Shown piece by piece: positions 55,927 to 64,000 of a stretch of 64,000 nt of DNA. Origin of the DNA: Lentilactobacillus otakiensis DSM 19908 = JCM 15040 (lineage in GTDB: Bacteria > Bacillota > Bacilli > Lactobacillales > Lactobacillaceae); NCBI RefSeq assembly GCF_001434145.1, contig NZ_AZED01000003.1, positions 62,001 through 126,000 on the forward strand. Reading direction: 5' to 3'. The notes beneath the pieces are model-generated. The model saw only the letters and a list, made by a program, of their open reading frames with translations, had not been told where the DNA came from and did no database searches. Each line of letters opens with the position of its first letter. Within the stretch, counting starts at the first letter, position 1. A program made the translations under genes and the position numbers.

Positions 55927-57690
55927 ATGTTCAAACTACTAAAACAACTTAATAAGCGAGACTATACCATGATCGCAATTAGCACGGTGTTCATCGCCAT
56001 TCAGGTATGGCTTGAATTGAAAATTCCTGATTATATGACTCAAATTACAAACGCACTGGGAACGCAAGGAAGCACGACAATGGATATCTTAAGTCCAGGC
56101 TCAAAGATGCTGGCCCTTTCTATCCTGAGTATGCTGTCGGCAATTGTTGTTGGTTACTTCGCTGCCCAAGTCGCTTCCGGGTTTAGTGCCAGGATTCGAA
56201 GCAAGGTATTTAATCGGGTAAGCGACTACTCGACTGAAGATATCAGTCAGTTTTCCATTCCCAGCTTGTTAACACGAACAACGAATGATATTACTCAGAT
56301 TCAAACGTTTATTGCAATGGGAATGCAAGTGACCATCAAAGCGCCCATTACGGCGGTTTGGGCAATCACAAAGATTGCTAACAAAGGTTGGCAGTGGACA
56401 ACTGCAACGGGCATTGCGGTGGCAATCCTGATTGTTGTCTTGACGATTATTCTGACGTTGGTTCAGCCACGTTTTAAGAAAGTTCAGAAGTTAACTGATA
56501 AATTAAATCAAACCGTTCGTGAAAATTTGAGTGGTTTGCGCGTTGTTCATGCTTTCAACGCTGAAAAATTTCAAAATCAAAAGTTTGATAAGGCTAATAA
56601 AAACTTAACGACCACTAACTTATTTGCCAATCGAGTTCTTGCAATGATGAATCCACTGATGACGTTAATTTCCAACGGTCTTACCTTAGCCGTCTACGCC
56701 ATTGGAGCGGTATTGATTGAAAATGCCACAATGGGGGCCGCACGGTTAACGCTGTTCAGCAATATGATTGTGTTCTCATCATACGCTATGCAGATCATCA
56801 CAGCTTTCCTGCTGTTATCAATCATTTTTGTCATTTTACCTCGTGTCACCGTCTCAGCTAGTCGGATCAACCAAGTTTTGAGTGTTGAACCCGGTATCCA
56901 CTATGCAAAGCAGACTCAGCAAACACCAACTTTGACGGGAACGATTGAGTTCAAAGATGTTTCCTTTAAATTTAAAGACGCTGAAGCAAGTGCCATTGAC
57001 CATTTGTCATTCAAAGCAGAACCCGGACAAACAGTCGCTTTTATCGGCTCAACCGGTAGCGGGAAGAGTACGGTACTCAATTTGTTATCGCGTCAATATG
57101 ACATTACCAGTGGTCAAATCTTGGTCGATGGCGTTGATATCCGTAATTACTCTCAATCAGACTTGAATAATCGGTTGGGATATATTCCTCAAAAAGCTGT
57201 TCTGTTTAGTGGGACGATCCGATCAAATATCGACTTTGGTGAGACTGGCCAGACTAGTCAGATGAATGACCAAAAGATTATCAATGCGTTGAAGACAGCT
57301 CAAGCATGGGAGTTTGTTGGTTCAAATGAACAGCAATTGGACGCACCCGTTGCCCAACACGGTGATAACTTCTCTGGTGGACAAAAACAACGCTTAGCAA
57401 TCGCCCGAGCAATTGCGCGGGATCCAGAGGTCTTGATGTTTGACGACTCATTTTCAGCCTTGGACTACGCAACCGATCGTAAATTGAGAGATGCGCTAAA
57501 ACAGAATCATCGTCGTACAACCAAACTCATTGTGGCGCAGCGAATTAGTACGATTATGGATGCCGATGAAATTGTGGTTCTTGACAGTGGTAAAGTTGTC
57601 GGTCAAGGAACCCATCAACAGTTACTAAAAGATAATCGAGTCTATCAAGAGATTGCATACTCACAGTTATCAAAGGAGGAATTAGCATAA
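55927..57690 (+). CDS. ABC exporter half-transporter, first subunit
   Basis: A 587-residue type IV exporter half: six membrane helices (about 1-300) and an ATPase domain with Walker A GSTGSGKST, signature NFSGGQKQR and LMFDDSFSALDYATD. In the Walker B region Asp replaces the usual catalytic Glu (MFDDSF), the mark of the degenerate site in heterodimeric exporters such as LmrC/BmrC. It pairs with the next gene, which has a complete site. Expression is probably controlled by the MarR gene in the operon. Confidence 0.9.
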   Translation: MFKLLKQLNKRDYTMIAISTVFIAIQVWLELKIPDYMTQITNALGTQGSTTMDILSPGSKMLALSILSMLSAIVVGYFAAQVASGFSARIRSKVFNRVSDYSTEDISQFSIPSLLTRTTNDITQIQTFIAMGMQVTIKAPITAVWAITKIANKGWQWTTATGIAVAILIVVLTIILTLVQPRFKKVQKLTDKLNQTVRENLSGLRVVHAFNAEKFQNQKFDKANKNLTTTNLFANRVLAMMNPLMTLISNGLTLAVYAIGAVLIENATMGAARLTLFSNMIVFSSYAMQIITAFLLLSIIFVILPRVTVSASRINQVLSVEPGIHYAKQTQQTPTLTGTIEFKDVSFKFKDAEASAIDHLSFKAEPGQTVAFIGSTGSGKSTVLNLLSRQYDITSGQILVDGVDIRNYSQSDLNNRLGYIPQKAVLFSGTIRSNIDFGETGQTSQMNDQKIINALKTAQAWEFVGSNEQQLDAPVAQHGDNFSGGQKQRLAIARAIARDPEVLMFDDSFSALDYATDRKLRDALKQNHRRTTKLIVAQRISTIMDADEIVVLDSGKVVGQGTHQQLLKDNRVYQEIAYSQLSKEELA

Positions 57691-59441
57691 TGAAAACACA
57701 AACTCATTTAGTTTCGGGAATTAAAAAGTATGGAAGACCCTATATTCCTCAGTTGATTATTGCTGTTTTCCTTGCTGTATTTGGCAGTATAACGACAATT
57801 GTAGGGCCTGGCCAACTAAGTAAAATTACCAATTTGGTTTCCAATGGTTTGCGGGGTAGTATTGATGTTGGTCATGTGATGAGAATTGTGATCATTTTAG
57901 CGATCATCTATGGTGTTGGCGCATTGATGTCGTATGGTCAGGGGTTCTTGATGGCCAATGTTTCACAATACTTTACCCGTGATTTACGAACCAAGGTTAG
58001 TGAAAAGATCAATCGTTTGCCAATTTCATACTATGATAAGCATGATGAAGGCGACACTTTGAGTCGGGTAACCAATGATTTGGATACATTTGGCCAAGCG
58101 CTAAATCAGAGCTTGGGAACCCTAATCTCTTCGATTGTTTTAATTGCTGGAACAATTATTATGATGTCATTTACCAACTGGATCTTGAGCATTACTGCTG
58201 TTGTATCTGCGTTTATTGGCATCTTATTAACAGTGGTTCTTCTCACACATTCTCAAAAATATTTTAATCAGCAGCAAAATAACCTTGCGTCGGTATCAGG
58301 TTATGTTGAGGAAGTTTATTCAGGCCATCAGGTCGTCAAGACATATAACGGTACTGCAAATGCCAAGAAAGAATTTTCTGAACGGAATCAGAAGCTGGCC
58401 ACCAGCGTCTGGAAGTCTCAGTTCATCTCTGGTATTATGCAGCCACTGATGACATTCATTGGTAATTTTAGCTATGTTGCAGTGAGCGTTATTGGGGCGT
58501 TACTGGTACTCAACAACACAATTACAATTGGTGTTGTAGTTGCCTTTATGGTATACGTTAGGATCTTTACACAGCCACTTTCTCAGATTACCCAAGCTTT
58601 TTCCAGCCTCCAATCTGCTCGAGCAGCGTTACTTCGGGTCTTCGAGTTTATTGAAGAACCAGAGGATTCAGCTGACCAGAAAGCCGACAGTGAACTGAAA
58701 GATGCTAAGGGTCAGATTGATTTTGAACATGTTTCGTTTGGATACAACCATGATCAAACAATTATCAAAGATTTTAACGCCAATATCAAACCTGGCGAAA
58801 AGGTGGCCATCGTTGGCCCAACCGGCTCAGGAAAAACAACGTTAATTAGTTTGTTAATGGGTTTCTATCAAATTGACGAAGGTTCAATCAAGATCGACGG
58901 CCAGGATATTAACACTGTCACAAAGCAAAGCATTCGTGATCAGTTTGATATGGTTCTCCAAGATGCTTGGCTATTTGAAGACACTGTCATGAACAATCTG
59001 AAATATAACCATCCAGAAATTGATAATGATAAGGTGATTGAAGCAGCTAAAGCGGTTGGTATTGATCACTTTATCCGAACATTACCAAATGGATACGATA
59101 CTGTTCTTGATGATTCTGTGACCTTGTCGGTTGGTCAGAAGCAATTAATGACCATTGCCAGAGCGCTAGTTCGAAACCGGCCAATGCTAATTCTTGATGA
59201 AGCCACCAGCTCTGTCGATACTCGAACTGAGGAGCAACTCCAAAAAGCGATGGATGTTTTGACAACCGGACGGACATCGCTTGTGATTGCCCATCGATTA
59301 TCGACAATCAAGAATGCTGATAAGATTATCGTGCTAAAAGACGGTAAAATTTTAGAGACGGGAAATCATCAGCAACTAATGAATGAAAACGGTTTTTATG
59401 CTAACCTTTATAATAGTCAATTTGAAAGCCTAACTTCATAA
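57690..59441 (+). CDS. ABC exporter half-transporter, second subunit
   Basis: A 583-residue partner half with six membrane helices and an ATPase domain with Walker A GPTGSGKTT, Walker B LILDEATSSVD (consensus Glu present) and a signature region TLSVGQKQL, where Val replaces the usual Gly. So the two subunits show the complementary degenerate/canonical site pattern of heterodimeric multidrug exporters. ATG 57690 overlaps the previous stop. Its substrate is unknown. Confidence 0.9.
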   Translation: MKTQTHLVSGIKKYGRPYIPQLIIAVFLAVFGSITTIVGPGQLSKITNLVSNGLRGSIDVGHVMRIVIILAIIYGVGALMSYGQGFLMANVSQYFTRDLRTKVSEKINRLPISYYDKHDEGDTLSRVTNDLDTFGQALNQSLGTLISSIVLIAGTIIMMSFTNWILSITAVVSAFIGILLTVVLLTHSQKYFNQQQNNLASVSGYVEEVYSGHQVVKTYNGTANAKKEFSERNQKLATSVWKSQFISGIMQPLMTFIGNFSYVAVSVIGALLVLNNTITIGVVVAFMVYVRIFTQPLSQITQAFSSLQSARAALLRVFEFIEEPEDSADQKADSELKDAKGQIDFEHVSFGYNHDQTIIKDFNANIKPGEKVAIVGPTGSGKTTLISLLMGFYQIDEGSIKIDGQDINTVTKQSIRDQFDMVLQDAWLFEDTVMNNLKYNHPEIDNDKVIEAAKAVGIDHFIRTLPNGYDTVLDDSVTLSVGQKQLMTIARALVRNRPMLILDEATSSVDTRTEEQLQKAMDVLTTGRTSLVIAHRLSTIKNADKIIVLKDGKILETGNHQQLMNENGFYANLYNSQFESLTS

Positions 59442-59454
59442 AGAGGTATGTTAA

Positions 59455-59904
59455 ATGAAAAACGATCAATTAGGACCATTAATTAAAGCTGTTAATACGT
59501 TATTTGAACGGGAATTAGATAATCAGCTTTCTGCAGCAAACGATGTTCCATATCTGACTGGGACCCAGGCCAGATTATTGGGTTATTTATTAACTCATGA
59601 GGATACAGTCGTCTACCAGAGAGATCTGGAAAATATATTTTATTTGAGTAGACCGACAATTAACGGATTGGTAAAACGACTTAGGGAAAATCATTTCATC
59701 ACTGTTCTTCCATCGCCGGAAGATAAACGATTTAAACAAGTTCAGTTAACCCAAAAAACTCGAGAACAGATGCAGGCGCACCAAAAGGACTTTGAAACCC
59801 TTTTTGCCCAGATTGAAGAACGGATGACACAGGGGATGAGTCAATCCGATGTTCAAAAATTCAGAGAATTATTGGAACTGTCTGTGAGAAACCTGCAAAA
59901 GTAA
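59455..59904 (+). CDS. MarR family regulator
   Basis: A 149-residue winged-helix protein. DTVVYQRDLENIFYLSRPTINGLVKRL is the recognition helix region and LPSPEDKRFKQVQLT the wing (about 75-100). It is the last gene of the exporter operon and most likely represses it through the duplicated TTAGCATGCTAA sites, releasing on ligand binding. The ATG follows AAGAGGTATG. Confidence 0.88.
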   Translation: MKNDQLGPLIKAVNTLFERELDNQLSAANDVPYLTGTQARLLGYLLTHEDTVVYQRDLENIFYLSRPTINGLVKRLRENHFITVLPSPEDKRFKQVQLTQKTREQMQAHQKDFETLFAQIEERMTQGMSQSDVQKFRELLELSVRNLQK

Positions 59905-59942
59905 CAACTTGAAAGCAATTAACGGTAAAACATTTTAGACTT

Positions 59943-59996
59943 ACTCCTTCTTGGGCAGTCAAGCAATAAAGCTTGATCGCCTAGGAAGGAGTTTTT
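59943..59996 (+). terminator. Terminator of the exporter-marR operon
   Basis: ACTCCTTC at 59943 pairs with GAAGGAGT near 59985-59992, with an inner AAGC/GCTT hairpin, followed by TTTT. Confidence 0.75.
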
Positions 59997-60040
59997 GGAT
60001 GGATGAAAAGGGGCCTTTATGCAGTTTATATTTGAATGCA

Positions 60041-60085
60041 AACGGAGGCTGGAATAAAATTTTAATTTTTATTCCAGCCTCCGTT
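60041..60085. terminator. Long inverted repeat upstream of converging oppA-like gene
   Basis: AACGGAGGCTGGAATAAAA pairs with TTTTATTCCAGCCTCCGTT (19 bp) around a short AT-rich loop. It lies after oppA on the minus strand and can act as its terminator. Confidence 0.75.
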
Positions 60086-60121
60086 AATGAAGTTGCATTA
60101 TGATTGTAACTGTTTAATTGT

Positions 60122-61768
60122 CTATTTGGTTACGTATAGGCCTTTATAGCCGTTGCTCATTCCAGCAGGATTCCACACAAAACCGCGGATATTTGTTCGC
60201 CAGAGTTGGGCGTTGGCTGGTTGATAAAGTGGGATAACACCTTGGTCCTTCATTAAGACCTTCTCGGCGTTTACCAAATCATCATAGCGTTTAACGCGAT
60301 TGTTGGCATCAGTAGTTTTCGATGCGGCAATATATTTATCATACTTGGCGTTGACCCAGTGACCGTTATTAGTTGGGTTGCTCTTGGTTAACAGATCCAA
60401 GAAGTTGATTGGGTCGGCAAAGTCGGCACCCCAAGATGAGATAACCAGGTCAAAGTCACCGCTTGTTGAACGGGACAACTTACTCTTGGTTGGAACATTG
60501 TGGATCGTAATGCTTAAACCCGGTAGCTTGTTAAATTGACTCTGAAGATACTGAGTGGTCTTCTTTGATTGATCGGTATCATCACTTAACAGTGACAGGT
60601 GAACCTTCTTTTTGCCAACCTGCTTCAGACCTTGAGCCCAGAGCTTCTTTGCTTTGGCTTCATTGTAGGCAACGCCTGATTTTTCATAGGCGTCACTGGC
60701 AAAGTCGGCACCGGTTTTCGGATTCTTGAAGAAATTGGTGGAAACAAACCCTTTTGGAGCCGTTGAACCATCACGCAGCACTTGAGTCGCTAATGATTTC
60801 TTATTGATAATCTGTGATAAGGCTTGGCGAACTTTGACGTTTTTTAAAGCCTTAACCCGCTTTTGATTCATTTCAAGATAAATGGTGGAGCCACCGACGA
60901 ATTTCTTGAATTCTGGCCGGTTCTTGTATGAAGGGACCTCTTCACCAGATAGGGTGACAACATCCAGTTTGTTTTGTTGATAAAGGGAAAGTCCGGTACT
61001 TGGTGTTTTAACAACTTGGAACTTGAGAGTATCGAGCTTAACGTCTTTTTTGTCCCAATAGTTGGGGTTCTTCTTCATCGTCCAAGTATCGCTGGTTCCG
61101 TTCCAGTCGGCCAGTTTAAATGGGCCGTTATAGGAGGTTTTGGCACTGTTTGTTCCATAACTGCTTCCATACTTCTTAACTGCGGATTCCTGTTGTGGGA
61201 AGAAAGTTGGGAATGCCAGCAGCAATTTGAAGTATGGTACCGGATGACTTAAATGGACAACCAGAGTGTGCTTGTTAGGCGCTGACACACCAAGTTTGTT
61301 GGGTGACATGCGATTCTTCTGGATGGCGTTATAGTTCTTTACACCCTCAAACAAGTATGAATAACCGGCTGCCGTCTTGGGATTCACAACCCGTCGCCAT
61401 CCGTAAACAAAATCGTTGGCAGTGACCGGTTGACCGTTGTTCCACTTGTCGTCTGTTCGTAGAGTGAATTTGTAAGTCAAGCCATCTTTTGAAACCTGAG
61501 TTTTGGTGGCCAAAGCATTTTCAATCTTTGAATTTGGACCGAGTCGATAAATCCCTTCACTAATTTGATAAAGGGGTGTGAGGCTACCGCTGTCGGATGC
61601 TTTTGCAGTATCCAAAGTTGAAATTTCGGAATCGGTGCTGATGTTGACCGTCTGATTTTTAGCCATCTGAGTGCTGGATTGTTTGGAAGTGTTATTTCCA
61701 CATCCAGCCAGCACCAGTATGAGTGCGAGTGCTCCGGTAATTGTTAATAAGTGTTTATTGAATTTCAC
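60122..61768 (-). CDS. Peptide ABC transporter substrate-binding lipoprotein (OppA family)
   Basis: A 548-residue family 5 solute-binding lipoprotein. The lipobox LVLAGC has the cysteine at residue 23. SDSGSLTPLYQISEGIYRLG, ANDFVYGWRRVVNPKTAAGY and TFTLRTDDKWNNGQP-type segments follow OppA. No permease or ATPase genes are adjacent, so it probably works with an Opp system elsewhere. Confidence 0.93.
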   Translation of the reverse strand: MKFNKHLLTITGALALILVLAGCGNNTSKQSSTQMAKNQTVNISTDSEISTLDTAKASDSGSLTPLYQISEGIYRLGPNSKIENALATKTQVSKDGLTYKFTLRTDDKWNNGQPVTANDFVYGWRRVVNPKTAAGYSYLFEGVKNYNAIQKNRMSPNKLGVSAPNKHTLVVHLSHPVPYFKLLLAFPTFFPQQESAVKKYGSSYGTNSAKTSYNGPFKLADWNGTSDTWTMKKNPNYWDKKDVKLDTLKFQVVKTPSTGLSLYQQNKLDVVTLSGEEVPSYKNRPEFKKFVGGSTIYLEMNQKRVKALKNVKVRQALSQIINKKSLATQVLRDGSTAPKGFVSTNFFKNPKTGADFASDAYEKSGVAYNEAKAKKLWAQGLKQVGKKKVHLSLLSDDTDQSKKTTQYLQSQFNKLPGLSITIHNVPTKSKLSRSTSGDFDLVISSWGADFADPINFLDLLTKSNPTNNGHWVNAKYDKYIAASKTTDANNRVKRYDDLVNAEKVLMKDQGVIPLYQPANAQLWRTNIRGFVWNPAGMSNGYKGLYVTK

Positions 61769-61946
61769 GATTTACCCCTCTTTTTTGACATAAAAACTGC
61801 CAGCACGTTGGTGATTGCTGGTCAGTCGTTGATTAATTTGATGAGTTACTTGGAATTTGTTAGTGTCAAGGTCAATAATATTACCATAAAATGCGGTGGG
61901 GTGGCAAATCAGTGGATTGTAGGGGGGTCCCTTAATTAGATACGAT

Positions 61947-62795
61947 CTACTCAAATTCCTCATACGAATTCGGATCCTGTCCATCCACACGGCCATCAGG
62001 TTTGCTTAAACCATTGATTGCACTAATTTCGTCACCGGTTAGCTTAAAATCAAAGATATCTTTGTTGGCGCGTTGGTGAACTAAATTGCTCGAGCGCGGA
62101 ACTGGGATGATACCTCGTTGCGTGTGCCATCTCAATATGATCTGGCCGACGTTTTTGTTGTATTTCTTCGCCAATTCCTGAATCAGTGGTTCCTTCAATG
62201 CAGCACTGCCGCGACCCAGTGGGCTCCAAGCCTCGGTCACAATCCCACGTTGCTGGTCTTCTTTGAGCATGCGCTCATTATTCCAATAAGGATGCACCTC
62301 AATTTGATTGACTGCAGGTGTGACGCCGGTTTCTTTAATCAAACGGTCTAGATGTTCAGGCTCGAAATTGGAAACACCAATTGAACGAATCAGACCACGC
62401 TTTTGAGCATCAATCATTGCTTGAAATGCTTCAACGTAGTGATCACGTTTTGGCAGTGGCCAATGGATAAGGTAGAGGTCAAAATAATCAAGGCCTAAAC
62501 GGTACAAGGATTCTTGGATGGCCTTGGTTGCTTCATCATATCGATGGTATTTTCCGGGCAGCTTTGAGGTCACAAAAAACTCTGAACGAGGGATGCCTGA
62601 TCGACGAATTGCTTCGCCGACCATTCCTTCGTTATCGTAGTTGGTGGCAGTATCCAAGCCTCGGTAACCATCTTTAATCGCTGCCATTGTTTGCTGGAGT
62701 CCTTGACCGCCGCGAATTTGAAAGGTACCAAATTGAATCGCAGCCATTTTGTAACCATCATTCAAAGTTATTTCAGGAATCGTTTCATTTGCCAT
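61947..62795 (-). CDS. Aldo/keto reductase
   Basis: A 282-residue NADPH-dependent aldo/keto reductase. The catalytic tetrad is visible in GLDTATNYDNEGMVGEAIR (D and Y), FFVTSKLPGKYH (K) and YLIHWPLPK (H). IPVPRSSNLVHQRANKD binds the cofactor. ATG 62795 is chosen because GGAGG lies 7 bp upstream; the ATG at 62801 is too close. Typical of detoxifying 2,5-diketogluconate reductase-like enzymes; the substrate is unknown. Confidence 0.92.
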   Translation of the reverse strand: MANETIPEITLNDGYKMAAIQFGTFQIRGGQGLQQTMAAIKDGYRGLDTATNYDNEGMVGEAIRRSGIPRSEFFVTSKLPGKYHRYDEATKAIQESLYRLGLDYFDLYLIHWPLPKRDHYVEAFQAMIDAQKRGLIRSIGVSNFEPEHLDRLIKETGVTPAVNQIEVHPYWNNERMLKEDQQRGIVTEAWSPLGRGSAALKEPLIQELAKKYNKNVGQIILRWHTQRGIIPVPRSSNLVHQRANKDIFDFKLTGDEISAINGLSKPDGRVDGQDPNSYEEFE

Positions 62796-62857
62796 TATCA
62801 TACCTCCATACTGATTTGCCTGACCTTTCTGTTAATTAGTTACGCATAAAAGTCAGT

Positions 62858-63163
62858 TTATTTTTTTGTTGCTTGATTTTTGTTATCAGAATTATTGTTT
62901 GGCTTTGGTTGAACTGGTGTCTTATCGATCTTTTTAACAGTGATGTACCAGCCGACTTGCATCGATTTATTTGGGTTGATGTATTCCACACTAAAATTAT
63001 AATTTTTTGCGCTTGGGCTTTTTTCGATCAGCATATTTTTTACTTCCAGGGCATCAGCCCGGCTTTCAAACCGGAGATTACTGTTTGTGCTGTATCCGCT
63101 ATGTTTATTGGGGTCGTTATAAGTCTGGTTAAAAAAATCCAGATATTCTTTGGAGTCGTTCAA
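62858..63163 (-). CDS. Small hypothetical protein with charged tail
   Basis: A 101-residue soluble protein with a mixed alpha/beta pattern (RADALEVKNMLIEKSPSAK; SMQVGWYITVKKID) and a low-complexity Asn/Lys/Gln-rich C-terminus. TTG 63163 follows AAGGAAGGA by 9 bp, better than the upstream frame. I do not recognise it. Confidence 0.6.
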   Translation of the reverse strand: MNDSKEYLDFFNQTYNDPNKHSGYSTNSNLRFESRADALEVKNMLIEKSPSAKNYNFSVEYINPNKSMQVGWYITVKKIDKTPVQPKPNNNSDNKNQATKK

Positions 63164-63342
63164 GGTATCACGTCCTTCCTTCCTCCATTGTACCCAACCT
63201 GGCACCCAATTTCATTGTCCATGGCTAATTAAGTTCAAAACGACGAACATTTCCATAGTATGTCCGAATTTATGTATCATTGAATTGTGTTTCACATGGT
63301 AAACCTCTAAAATATATATTATATGACGAGGAGGGGATCGTC

Positions 63343-64000
63343 TTGGCGAAAAATGGCTTGTTACTTGTGAATTTGGGATCACCGGTATCACCCAGTAATA
63401 AAGATGTTAAAGCGTATTTGAAAGAATTCTTGAGTGATCAAAATGTTGTCACGCTGCCGAAATGGTTCTGGCAGCCTATTTTGCGTGGGATGATTTTACC
63501 AACGCGGACGTGGCGATCAGCAACTTTTTATCAGCACATGTGGACCAAAGCAGGCTCTCCTTTGACTGCGTACACGGAAATCATGAAGCAAAAAGTCCAA
63601 CAGGATTTAGCCGATTGGGATGTTCAGTATGCGATGAATTATGGGTCACCTAAAATTGTGGATGTTTTGCACGAGATGAAGGATCGTGGTGACGTTGAGA
63701 TTGTCGTCCTGCCGCTATTTCCCAATTATACGCAGAGTACCCACGATACGATTATCGAAAAAGTTGAATCATCTGGAGTACCGACACATATCATCAAGAA
63801 CTTTTATGATGAACCTGTCTACCAGCAAATTTTAGCCAAACAGGTGGATGAAGCTTATCCCAAGAAGAACTATGATGCAGTCATCTTCAGTTATCATGGG
63901 ATTCCGATGTCGATGATTAAGAAGGGGGATCCGTATGAAGGTGAGTGTCTAGCAACGACCCGAGGCGTGATGAAGTACCTCACCAAGGTACCGAAGGATA
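63343..64000 (+). CDS. hemH: Ferrochelatase, N-terminal part
   Basis: The first 219 residues of a ferrochelatase (HemH/CpfC), cut by the right edge. It starts MAKNGLLLVNLGSPVSPSN; family motifs include PLTAYTEIM, VVLPLFPNYTQSTHDT and the catalytic-histidine motif FSYHGIPMSM. Members insert iron into (copro)porphyrin. TTG 63343 follows GAGGAGGGGA. Lactobacilli generally cannot make heme from scratch, so such an enzyme would act on imported porphyrin; that is inference. Confidence 0.9.
   Translation, partial: MAKNGLLLVNLGSPVSPSNKDVKAYLKEFLSDQNVVTLPKWFWQPILRGMILPTRTWRSATFYQHMWTKAGSPLTAYTEIMKQKVQQDLADWDVQYAMNYGSPKIVDVLHEMKDRGDVEIVVLPLFPNYTQSTHDTIIEKVESSGVPTHIIKNFYDEPVYQQILAKQVDEAYPKKNYDAVIFSYHGIPMSMIKKGDPYEGECLATTRGVMKYLTKVPKD

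Overview
The window comes from a low-to-moderate GC Gram-positive of the family Lactobacillaceae. The indicators are a D-alanylation operon that begins with dltX, strong AGGAGG-type ribosome binding sites, TTG/GTG starts, a T-box leader, CcpA-type cre sites, YfcC carriers, SfsA, OppA and a type I-E CRISPR locus of the lactic-acid-bacterial kind with a Cas2-exonuclease fusion. The heterofermentative buchneri/brevis-like groups fit best, but the species cannot be fixed from the sequence alone. There are no rRNA genes, intact tRNA genes, transposases or phage genes.

1-15,263 is a defence island. It holds the C-terminal half of cas3, then casA-casB-casC-casD-casE-cas1-cas2/dnaQ packed head to tail, and a 12-repeat, 11-spacer array 29 bp after the cas2 stop. 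Next come an McrB-McrC restriction pair, a small membrane protein, a tRNA T-arm-like hairpin, a secreted protein with two superinfection-exclusion (Ltp)-type repeats, and a MazG-like protein with a frameshifted GIY-YIG/DUF2075 ATPase.

15,264-26,310 is metabolic and surface accessory DNA. It has a cre-controlled M20 deacylase/YfcC pair, a zinc-type alcohol dehydrogenase, a T-box-controlled leuB-like gene with an MFS carrier, a TPR-like hypothetical protein, a TcaA-like zinc-ribbon membrane protein and a secreted Ig-like protein.

26,500-35,290 is a cell-envelope block. A dltE-dltX-dltA-dltB-dltC-dltD operon for teichoic acid D-alanylation is flanked by two GW/SH3-like serine hydrolase paralogues. 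The upstream copy has lost the catalytic lysine of its SxxK motif.

35,300-50,700 is a mixed region: a Zur-box-controlled microprotein, an orphan MacB-type ATPase, an NmrA-like reductase, a YitT protein, a second YfcC carrier, a UDG-like protein, an arsenate-reductase-like protein, a nucleoside hydrolase, an isolated small-protein transcription unit, a HigBA-type toxin-antitoxin pair, SfsA, a glycerophosphodiesterase gene with a premature stop, an S53 peptidase, and two frameshifted XRE-type regulators.

50,700-64,000 contains a glycerol-3-phosphate-type ABC importer with an intact glycerophosphodiesterase, a MarR-regulated pair of ABC exporter half-transporters with a duplicated palindromic operator, OppA, an aldo/keto reductase, a small hypothetical protein and the start of ferrochelatase (hemH), which runs off the right edge.
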